A stretch of DNA of 13,778 nucleotides. Source: G020354785 sp965602045. Its GTDB lineage: Bacteria; Bacteroidota; Bacteroidia; Bacteroidales; UBA10428. This document shows positions 1 through 6,736 of the stretch, piece after piece. Each line of letters opens with the position of its first letter. Position 1 is the first letter of the stretch. The notes beneath the pieces were generated by a model that worked only from the letters and a program-made list of their open reading frames with translations, did no database searches and had not been told where the DNA came from. The stretch is taken from the NCBI GenBank assembly GCA_965602045.1, contig CBFCXR010000048.1, positions 1-13,778 on the forward strand, given 5' to 3'. The position numbers and the translations under genes are program-made.

Positions 1-219
1 ATATTCGGCAATTAGAATTAATTTCTCACCTTCATAGGTAAAATCTTTCCTGGAAAGCAAAGAATCATTTTCATCATATTCGGCTATTTGAGTTATTCTA
101 TGGGAGTTTTTTGCGGTTCCTGCAGGATCATCAGTGGAATCTTTTTCACAAGAGAGGATAAAGAAAACAACTGCTGCCGTTATATATAAATAATTTTTCA
201 TAATTTTTTTCATTTTCAT
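1..219 (-). CDS. small lipoprotein, N-terminal part only (cut by window edge)
   Basis: The frame is open for 73 codons from ATG at 219 down to base 1, so the C-terminus lies outside the window. The product starts with a basic, then hydrophobic leader (LYITAAVVFFILSC) and a lipobox ending at Cys24, followed by EKDSTDD. That is a typical Bacteroidota lipoprotein start, and the acidic residues just after the Cys resemble the lipoprotein surface-export signal. The mature part (RITQIAEYDENDSLLSRKDF, then TYEGEKL) has the rhythm of the YD-repeat/DUF4595-like beta-strand lipoproteins common in this phylum; this is a resemblance only. In-frame ATGs also lie at 213 and 201. The last gives an 18-residue leader and may be the true start. 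It lies 45 bp downstream of the SusD gene on the same strand and is probably co-transcribed with it. Its function is unknown. Confidence 0.75.
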   Translation of the reverse strand, partial: MKMKKIMKNYLYITAAVVFFILSCEKDSTDDPAGTAKNSHRITQIAEYDENDSLLSRKDFTYEGEKLILIAEY

Positions 220-264
220 ATTATAATTTTAATAAAAATTCAGGGATTAATTATTACCTGGATC

Positions 265-1983
265 CTAATATCCGGGATTTTGCGTATATCCCTGGCTTAA
301 TAGATAATCAGGTATTGGTCTCAAAGTAAAAGTTGGGTTAATAAGATGGCCATCGTCCGGGTTAAAAGCCTGAACTCTTTCAATAAGCTTACCGGTACGT
401 TTAAGGTCAAACCATCTGAACTGCTCTCCTGCAAATTCACGTGCTCTTTCGTTCAAAATAAAATCAATATCTATATCACTACCTGAGTTTATTCCGTATG
501 CGGACAATAATGCCGTTCCGTTACCCGAGTAACTTCTTGCATCTGCAAGCAGTTTAAGGTAATTGTAGGCGGTACCTGCATCTCCGTTTTCCATGGCAGC
601 CTCGGCTGCAATAAGGTACATTTCAGCTATACGTATAATATATGCATTTCTGGAGCTGTATTGTTGAAGTGCATCGAGTCTTGTCAGATCCTGAAATTTC
701 TTAGTCAGCGGGAAATAAAACATACGCCCGTTTATTGAGTAATCATAAGAATACATATCGGTTAAATCAAGAATAACATATCCTTTTTCGGGATGGATTG
801 GTAATCCATAGTTAATGTTTGTACAGTAAGCACGGTTACCGGGGTATACGCCTTTATAGAATAAAGCTGCAGTATCACCAAGACTGAACATTTTTTTGCC
901 AATTTTTGCTGAATCAACTGGAACAGTAAAATCATTTATTATCATTTCGCTTTGCCATTCAGGTATTAACGTACTATCGTTTGAATACCAAACATTTTTA
1001 AAAGATGCATTAAACCTTTCATCAAGTGTTTCGTTAAATAAATCGATAAGAAACTTTGTAGGACGATAACGTAGGAATCCTCTTCCATTTTCCATATCTC
1101 TTGTCATTCCCCCCATTTTTTCATATCTTATCTCATACATAAGATGTGCCTGATGACCTCCTTCCCTTAACTCCAAACCACTTGTGTTATTGTCATTTAA
1201 GTAAACAAATGCTTCATAAAAAGTATTAAGAGGATCATCCGGGTTTGTATTATCAACTGCGTAAATTGTTTCACTATTATCTCTGTTTTCAATATCCCAT
1301 AAATTTTCAAAATCATTGTCCAGGGTAAATGTTCCGGCTTCGATGATTTGTTTTGCATCGGCAAGTGCCTCGGTATAATTACCGCGAGTAAGATTCATTC
1401 TGGCCCTTAATGCTATAGCCGTATTTGCCGACAGTTCAATATTTGAACTATGGGCAGAAGGCAGATTATCCGCTGCATCATCCAAATCATTAAATACTTG
1501 GGTATATACTCCGGAGATATCATCATCACCCCAGGTTTCAACAACCAACCAGGAATATAAAGCATGTAAAAACTTTGCTTCAGCAATTTCCTGAGTGTAG
1601 TCGGTATCAGAACTATCGGCCTTTTCAATAGTTTTTTCGCAGTACAGAATCCCTCTGTCCAGTTCTCTTCTGATAGCATCGTTTATGTGGTCAAACCAGG
1701 ACCAGTCATTCAGGTCATATAAGCTTACTGTCCTGTTGTCGATACCCCAGGTATAAATGTCTGTTGCGAAATCGGAAAAAGTAAATCCTACATTTTTCCC
1801 GAACCATGCTCGTAAAGTTAAATGGCTTTTTTCCAATAACTCTTCAACGGAATAATTAACATCGGCAAAATAAAACGCTGAATCAGCAGCTTTAGGAAGG
1901 TCAGTAGTGTCTTCATCTTTTTTACAATTTGTTAAAAAGATAAAAGGCAATAAAATTGTACAGGCAATTAAATATTTTCTCAT
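265..1983 (-). CDS. SusD/RagB-family outer-membrane glycan-binding lipoprotein
   Basis: This 572-residue protein is of normal length for SusD-like proteins, the surface lipoproteins that lid a SusC-type TonB-dependent transporter and capture oligosaccharide or peptide ligand. Residues 1-20 are a lipoprotein signal with lipobox LTNC (Cys20), followed by KKDED, which fits a surface-export signal. Family hallmarks are the TPR-like helices (FLHALYSWLVVETWG near 137-151; ANTAIALRARMNLTRGNY, about 186-203), RIAEMYLIAAEAAMENGDA, DFILNERAREFAGEQFRWFD with LKRTGKL, and the ending LRPIPDYLLSQGYTQNPGY. The loop after VVETWGD is unusually short: the usual PLxxEP-type stretch before the next helix is missing. 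No SusC gene lies next to it. The neighbour upstream is a divergent OMP_b-brl_3 receptor, so its transport partner is unknown. It is probably the first gene of a unit with the small lipoprotein downstream. Family assignment is firm; the ligand is not predictable. Confidence 0.95.
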   Translation of the reverse strand: MRKYLIACTILLPFIFLTNCKKDEDTTDLPKAADSAFYFADVNYSVEELLEKSHLTLRAWFGKNVGFTFSDFATDIYTWGIDNRTVSLYDLNDWSWFDHINDAIRRELDRGILYCEKTIEKADSSDTDYTQEIAEAKFLHALYSWLVVETWGDDDISGVYTQVFNDLDDAADNLPSAHSSNIELSANTAIALRARMNLTRGNYTEALADAKQIIEAGTFTLDNDFENLWDIENRDNSETIYAVDNTNPDDPLNTFYEAFVYLNDNNTSGLELREGGHQAHLMYEIRYEKMGGMTRDMENGRGFLRYRPTKFLIDLFNETLDERFNASFKNVWYSNDSTLIPEWQSEMIINDFTVPVDSAKIGKKMFSLGDTAALFYKGVYPGNRAYCTNINYGLPIHPEKGYVILDLTDMYSYDYSINGRMFYFPLTKKFQDLTRLDALQQYSSRNAYIIRIAEMYLIAAEAAMENGDAGTAYNYLKLLADARSYSGNGTALLSAYGINSGSDIDIDFILNERAREFAGEQFRWFDLKRTGKLIERVQAFNPDDGHLINPTFTLRPIPDYLLSQGYTQNPGY

Positions 1984-2095
1984 AACTATATGGGTAGTTA
2001 ATTGTTAATTAAGTATTTGTCAATAGACTAATAACTTATAAATATACCAAATTCTTTTGAAAAGTCAAGCTAATGGGAGGTTAATGTGGGTATGA

Positions 2096-2163
2096 TACGA
2101 ATAATTGGTATTATATTTGTTAGTACGAAATTATTCGTATATGTTTGTACGATATTATTCGTA
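2096..2163. promoter_or_regulatory. three related palindromic operator-like sites
   Basis: Site 1 (2096-2110) is TACGAA-TAA-TTGGTA, with one mismatch in the dyad. Site 2 (2124-2139) is TACGAA-ATTA-TTCGTA, a perfect 6-bp dyad. Site 3 (2148-2163) is TACGA-TATTAT-TCGTA, a perfect 5-bp dyad. Starts are 28 and 24 bp apart. Site 2 fills the spacer between the predicted -33 and -7 elements and site 3 begins directly after the -7 element, so a bound protein should block RNA polymerase. Dyad symmetry suggests a dimeric helix-turn-helix repressor. No candidate regulator gene for it is in the window. The dyads are read directly; the operator role is inferred. Confidence 0.6.
2116..2147 (+). promoter_or_regulatory. 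Bacteroidota-type promoter for the TonB receptor gene
   Basis: TTTG at 2116-2119 is followed by a 20-bp spacer and TATGTTTG at 2140-2147 (then T). This is an exact match to the Bacteroides -33 TTTG / -7 TAnnTTTG consensus. Transcription would start near 2153, leaving a leader of about 45 nt before ATG 2199. A second exact -7 element, TATATTTG (2112-2119), overlaps the -33 but has only a poor -33 partner upstream. The element overlaps palindromic sites 2 and 3. Confidence 0.6.
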
Positions 2164-2198
2164 GATTTAATTTATATACATATCTGAATATTTAACAA

Positions 2199-4628
2199 AT
2201 GAACTACAGTATAAAAAAAATAGTACTTCCATCCATAGTATCACTAATAATCTCAATTAGTGTATTTCCAAACACCTATGCCCCGAAAGGTGAAATAATG
2301 GGTAATGTAGCAGATGATCAAAATCAAGCCATTGAATTTGCAAATGTTGTATTGCATAGTCTAAACGACTCAAGCATAGTCGATGGAACTATTACAAATG
2401 CAAATGGAGAGTTTCTCTTCCACGACATATCCTTTGGTGAGTATTTCTTGAAAATACAGATGATTGGATACAAAAACACGTATCAGCAGATGATTACTCT
2501 GGACAAAAAATCACCAAATCTAAATTTAGGCACCATTAACCTCTCAACGGATTTATTGCATATTGACGAAGTTCAGGTTACGGGAGAAAAACAAGCAGTA
2601 GAATTTAAGGTAGATAGAAAAGTTATTAATATGGACAAGCTCCCCAATGCCGCTGGTGGTACTTTGGCCGAAGCTTTGGAGGATGTACCCTCCATTAAAA
2701 CTGACGATGAAGGCAATGTGATGCTGCGCGGGAGTACTAATTTCAAAGTGTATATCGATGGAAAACCAAGTCTGCTTGATGCCAGGCAAGCCTTAAAACA
2801 AATTCCTGCAGACGCTGTTGAACAAGTAGAGTTAATCACTAATCCCTCAGCCAAATACGATGCCGATGGAGGAGCAGGAATTGTAAACATTATTAAAAAG
2901 AAGAATTTAGATAATGGATTTAATGCGCTTATTCATGGATCTGTATCTGCTGGCAAAAAATACTCAGGTGACTTGTTAATGAACTATAGGATAAATAGAG
3001 TTAACCTGTTTCTGGGAGCAGACTACCGCAGAGGATATTATGCAGGAGAAGGTACAGTACAGAGCTCATTTACTTCAGAAGAGGAGACACGATATGAGAG
3101 TGTTATTATTGAAGATGAGTTCAATGAAAATGATTATATATGGACCTTTGGTGCGGATATAGATGTCTCTTCCAAAAACTCATTCTCGTTTACAGGTATG
3201 GTAAAAGATTATCCCCATAAGTACTACAATAACTCTTTTTACAAAAATTGGAGCGACAACTCAGATACAGTTATTACAAACCGATACAATGATAAAGATA
3301 TCGGCGGAAAGCCGGTTCGTTTTACGGTTAGCGATATTCATAAATTCGATGATAATGGACATGAACTAACAGCATATGGTTTTCTGGGATTTAAAACGCA
3401 TATCGACTACCATGAGTTTAACAGAGATACCATTTTAAGTGATACCATATTCGATACATACAATTACAGGCGCGAAACAGAAAGACCGGAAGTGGAAAGC
3501 AGGATAAACATTAGCTATACAAGACCTCTGACTAAAGATTCGAAAATAGAAACAGGATACCAGTTTAAGAACCAATATACAACTTACCAAAATAATGTAA
3601 TGGAGCTGAACTTACAAACCAATGAATGGAATACTAACAGTACAGAAGGATCAGATTTAGATTACATTAAAGAAGAACAAGCCGGATTTATAAATTATTC
3701 CAACAAGTTTGGATTATTCTCCATTCAGGCAGGATTACGGGCAGAATATTACAAACAGATATTGCGGCAGGATGAACAAGTGGAACTAATTAACAATTCA
3801 AAACTAGATTGGTTTCCCAGCCTCTTTTTATCTAAAGAGTTTAAAAACGACTGGCATATGGTATTAAATTATGGACGACGCATGAACCGTTTGAGTTTAT
3901 ACAGTCTTAGTCCGATTATTTATTTTGATGATGGCTCTTATGTATACAGAGGAAATCCCAAACTTTTACCTTCATATGTTCATAACGTTGAACTTGAATT
4001 AAAAGGCCGGATCCCCCTTTCAACCTTTATATTAAGTGAATATTTCCGCGATATAACAAATAACACTTTCACTGTTACCGCTATTGAAAATGAGAAAAGA
4101 GTTCGCTATCCTGAGAATTTTGATAAGGTACATCTGTTAGGAGTTGAATTTTCTACAGAAACTAAAGTAAATGACTTTCTAAAAATTAATACTGGTTCTA
4201 GCTTCTCTCTTGTACATGGAAAAGGAGAAATATTGGAAGAGAAGATTGAGAAATCAGGTCGTGAATGGGATATCCAAATTAGACCAACAATAACTTTTAA
4301 AACTAAAACAAAAGTACTATTAAGTGCATACTACCAAAGCCCATACATTAGAGAACAAGGTAAAGGTGACGGATATTATGTAACCAGTATAAGCCTGAAA
4401 CAACAACTTTTTAAAGATAAGATGTCTTTAACATTTAGAGTTAGAGATGTACTTAGCTCAAGAAAATATAAGCGTACTTCCGAAGGCGCAAATTTCTTTT
4501 CTGAATCCACTTATATTCCTGAATCACCAATCTACACTTTTTCCTTTAGTTACAATCTAAACAGCTTTAAATCCAAAAGAGGTGATATTCAAGATAGTGG
4601 ATCAGGAGGTGAGGGAGGTGTATTCTAG
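2199..4628 (+). CDS. TonB-dependent receptor, OMP_b-brl_3 class with carboxypeptidase-regulatory-like N-domain
   Basis: This 809-residue outer-membrane receptor probably imports a ligand with energy from TonB/ExbBD. Residues 1-28 are a signal peptide (hydrophobic core LPSIVSLIISISVF, likely cut after NTYA). Residues about 31-115 are a carboxypeptidase-regulatory-like beta-sandwich (GEIMGNV, TNANGEFLFHDI, GEYFLKIQMIGY). Residues about 130-235 are the plug (LAEALEDVPSIKTDDEGNVM, LRGSTNFKVYIDGKP, IPADAVEQVELITNPSAKYD, GGAGIVNIIKK). The rest is a beta-barrel ending in a Gly-rich tail (DSGSGGEGGVF) with terminal Phe. The domain order and tail fit the OMP_b-brl_3 barrel family rather than classical SusC, and no obvious TonB box is visible. 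A promoter with overlapping palindromes lies upstream. A secreted pectate lyase gene follows 152 bp downstream on the same strand. Receptor class is confident; substrate is unknown. Uptake of pectin fragments is a guess from its neighbour. Confidence 0.9.
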   Translation: MNYSIKKIVLPSIVSLIISISVFPNTYAPKGEIMGNVADDQNQAIEFANVVLHSLNDSSIVDGTITNANGEFLFHDISFGEYFLKIQMIGYKNTYQQMITLDKKSPNLNLGTINLSTDLLHIDEVQVTGEKQAVEFKVDRKVINMDKLPNAAGGTLAEALEDVPSIKTDDEGNVMLRGSTNFKVYIDGKPSLLDARQALKQIPADAVEQVELITNPSAKYDADGGAGIVNIIKKKNLDNGFNALIHGSVSAGKKYSGDLLMNYRINRVNLFLGADYRRGYYAGEGTVQSSFTSEEETRYESVIIEDEFNENDYIWTFGADIDVSSKNSFSFTGMVKDYPHKYYNNSFYKNWSDNSDTVITNRYNDKDIGGKPVRFTVSDIHKFDDNGHELTAYGFLGFKTHIDYHEFNRDTILSDTIFDTYNYRRETERPEVESRINISYTRPLTKDSKIETGYQFKNQYTTYQNNVMELNLQTNEWNTNSTEGSDLDYIKEEQAGFINYSNKFGLFSIQAGLRAEYYKQILRQDEQVELINNSKLDWFPSLFLSKEFKNDWHMVLNYGRRMNRLSLYSLSPIIYFDDGSYVYRGNPKLLPSYVHNVELELKGRIPLSTFILSEYFRDITNNTFTVTAIENEKRVRYPENFDKVHLLGVEFSTETKVNDFLKINTGSSFSLVHGKGEILEEKIEKSGREWDIQIRPTITFKTKTKVLLSAYYQSPYIREQGKGDGYYVTSISLKQQLFKDKMSLTFRVRDVLSSRKYKRTSEGANFFSESTYIPESPIYTFSFSYNLNSFKSKRGDIQDSGSGGEGGVF

Positions 4629-4753
4629 GACTTAATACTATAGTGATGAACATGACTGTGTTTTTGAAATTTAATTTTCGGTCACGTGAGAATATCTCTG
4701 TAAAGCCTTCTTTGGAATGGCAGTTATACTCAACATTAAAAACATAAAATTCA

Positions 4754-4762
4754 TATCTTTAC
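4754..4762 (+). promoter_or_regulatory. possible -7 promoter element for the pectate lyase gene
   Basis: TATCTTTAC matches the Bacteroidota -7 consensus TAnnTTTG(C/T) except for A in place of G, 18 bp before the start codon. No TTTG/TTG lies at the proper distance upstream, so the match is weak. The lyase gene could instead be read through from the receptor gene. The 152-bp gap (4629-4780) otherwise holds only an isolated 8-bp palindrome, TCACGTGA (4682-4689), and no convincing terminator. Confidence 0.25.
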
Positions 4763-4780
4763 ACAAATATTAAAAAGAAG

Positions 4781-6712
4781 ATGATGAATTCAATAAAGAA
4801 ATTAGCAAGAACATCAATAATACTGCTGATGACAGTATTTTCTTTATCCACCAGGGGGCAGCAGCAACTTGCTTTTCCCGGCGCCGACGGTTATGGAAAG
4901 TATGTAACTGGCGGTCGGAATGGTACGGTTTACGAAGTTACGAATCTGAATGATGATAATAATCCAGGTTCACTACGCTACGCAATTAGCCGATCTGGTG
5001 CACGTACAATTGTTTTCAGGGTTTCAGGTACGATAGCACTCAATTCATCATTGGAAATTACCAACGGCGATTTAACCATTGCAGGCCAAACAGCTCCCGG
5101 TGATGGTATATGTGTGAAAAATTATAAATTTAGAATTAGCGCTAGTAATGTAATTATAAGATATTTGCGCTTCCGCCTTGGTGATGAAAAGATTTGGGGA
5201 GATGATGCATTTGGTGGGTATAGCCCAAAAAATTCAGCAGGTGGTTCAAATACATTGCCTATTAAAAATATAATAATTGATCATTGCTCAGTAAGTTATG
5301 GCAGCGATGAAACGCTAAGTATTTATGATATTGAAAATCTTACTGTGCAATGGTGTATTATCAGCGAAAGCCTGAACAGAGACGGCCATGGATATGGTGG
5401 AATTATGGGAGGTTGGGGGGCATCGTTGCATCATTCACTTTTTGCCCATCACAAAAACCGTAGCCCACGTTTTTGCGGCGCCCGCTATCAGTTCAACTTA
5501 CAGCGCGAATTGGTTGACATGCGTTACAATGTAATTTACAATGCCGGGAAAAGTTATGGAGGTGAAGGAGGACATTATAATGTGGTTAACAATTATTACA
5601 AAAGAGGATCAAGTGAATTTTGCAATCCATACCAACCCGATCCATCTGAAACTGATAACCAATTTGTGGGTTGTGTTTACGATTCGATAAAAAGTTATTG
5701 GTATGTTGATGGCAACTACATCTATGGTAATCCTACAGTAACTGCAGATAATTGGAATGGCGGAGTAAAACTTAACTACCCGCCACTAAATTTAAGATTA
5801 TACAGTCCATTGTCCTCAGCCTATATTGGTGCGGATGAAACTGCTGAAGAGGCATTTGTGAATGTGTGTAATGGTGCGGGAGCAACCCTGCCCAGTCGAG
5901 ATACAGTTGATAAACGTGTTGTTAATGATATAATAAACAATACAGGAAGCGTTCCTCTCATAATGGCAGATATACCCGGCGAAGCATTTCCTTTGCTTAA
6001 TTCGCTTCCCGCTCCGAATGATTATGACCACGATGGTATGCCTAATGATTGGGAAGAAGCTCACGGACTGGATTCCATTGATGCTTCGGACAGAAATAAT
6101 GTGTCATCAGATGGTTATACGATGCTCGAAAAGTATTTAAATAGTATTGAATTTACTAACAAAGTAGAAGCAGTAAAACTACTTACAACAATTGATAACC
6201 ATATTAAAATTACCTGGGCCGAAAGTCTTCTTGACGAAGACGGTTATGTCGTTGAGCGAACCACACCCGGAAACGATTTTTCCGTATTAGACACGGCAAA
6301 TGCTAATACTAATTTTCTTATTGACAGTAGTGCAGACCTGTTAAATATATATCTATATAGGGTAAAAGCATTTAATGCTACCTACGAATCTAAATATTCT
6401 TCTGTGGCTACGTATAGTCCTCCTTCAGAAATTAATGAACCTTATTCCCTTGTCAATTCGGTTAAGATTTATCCTAATCCTTTTTCAGAATCGACAACAA
6501 TTCGGTTTTCATTAGAACAATGTAATAATGCCTTTATTACTTTATTTGATTATCAGGGCAGGATTATAAGAAAACAAAACATTGGACATATTACAGGGGA
6601 AAACCAGGAATTTGTCATTTATCGCGATGGACTTAATTCCGGCTTCTATATCTTTAAAATAGAAACGATATTGGGAGAATCTGCAATTGGAAATTTCATT
6701 ATTCGGAATTAG
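4781..6712 (+). CDS. secreted PL1-like pectate lyase with T9SS sorting domain
   Basis: This 643-residue secreted polysaccharide lyase probably cleaves polygalacturonate by beta-elimination at the cell surface or outside the cell. Residues 1-27 are a signal peptide (TSIILLMTVFSLSTRGQ). Residues about 28-400 form a right-handed beta-helix of the PL1 type: AFPGADGYGKYVTGGRNGTV, GSLRYAIS, TIAGQTAPGDGI, IIIDHCSVSYGSDETLSI (167-181) and HHSLFAHHKNRSPRF. The RSPR at 227-230 matches the RxPR motif that carries the catalytic Arg of pectate lyases (Arg227 by inference), and Asp176/Glu177 lie where Ca2+ ligands are expected. Residues 412-453 hold a DYDHDGMPNDWEE calcium-loop segment. A fibronectin-III-like domain follows (about 462-546), then a type A T9SS sorting domain (KIYPNPFSESTTIRFSLEQ at 562 to the end). 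ATG 4784 is an equally possible start. The order of domains is normal for exported Bacteroidota glycanases. Confidence 0.92.
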   Translation: MMNSIKKLARTSIILLMTVFSLSTRGQQQLAFPGADGYGKYVTGGRNGTVYEVTNLNDDNNPGSLRYAISRSGARTIVFRVSGTIALNSSLEITNGDLTIAGQTAPGDGICVKNYKFRISASNVIIRYLRFRLGDEKIWGDDAFGGYSPKNSAGGSNTLPIKNIIIDHCSVSYGSDETLSIYDIENLTVQWCIISESLNRDGHGYGGIMGGWGASLHHSLFAHHKNRSPRFCGARYQFNLQRELVDMRYNVIYNAGKSYGGEGGHYNVVNNYYKRGSSEFCNPYQPDPSETDNQFVGCVYDSIKSYWYVDGNYIYGNPTVTADNWNGGVKLNYPPLNLRLYSPLSSAYIGADETAEEAFVNVCNGAGATLPSRDTVDKRVVNDIINNTGSVPLIMADIPGEAFPLLNSLPAPNDYDHDGMPNDWEEAHGLDSIDASDRNNVSSDGYTMLEKYLNSIEFTNKVEAVKLLTTIDNHIKITWAESLLDEDGYVVERTTPGNDFSVLDTANANTNFLIDSSADLLNIYLYRVKAFNATYESKYSSVATYSPPSEINEPYSLVNSVKIYPNPFSESTTIRFSLEQCNNAFITLFDYQGRIIRKQNIGHITGENQEFVIYRDGLNSGFYIFKIETILGESAIGNFIIRN

Positions 6713-6736
6713 TAATAATAGACTGAATAAAACGTG

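Larger units (their letters stand above)
1984..2198. promoter_or_regulatory. divergent regulatory spacer between susD-like gene and TonB receptor gene
   Basis: This 215-bp AT-rich spacer lies between two genes that start back to back. The half nearest the receptor gene carries a promoter and three palindromes, listed separately. The half nearest the susD-like gene (about 1984-2090) shows no good TAnnTTTG element on the minus strand. The closest is a TTTGG (complement of 2047-2051) followed 19 nt later by a poor -7 match, so I do not call a promoter there. Confidence 0.6.

Noticed and set aside
2573..2890. Minus-strand frames inside the first TonB receptor
   Set aside because: They are antisense to the plug-domain coding region, with no recognisable protein features.
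4682..4689. Palindrome TCACGTGA between the receptor and lyase genes
   Set aside because: It is a single 8-bp palindrome with no repeats or promoter context; chance is a sufficient explanation.
4718..4733. TGGCAG, a possible sigma-54 -24 element before the lyase gene
   Set aside because: The position where TTGC should lie reads CTCAA, so the -12 element is absent.
6713..6736. Search for a bidirectional terminator between the convergent lyase and receptor genes
   Set aside because: The 24-bp gap is AT-rich with no stem of useful length, so no terminator is called.
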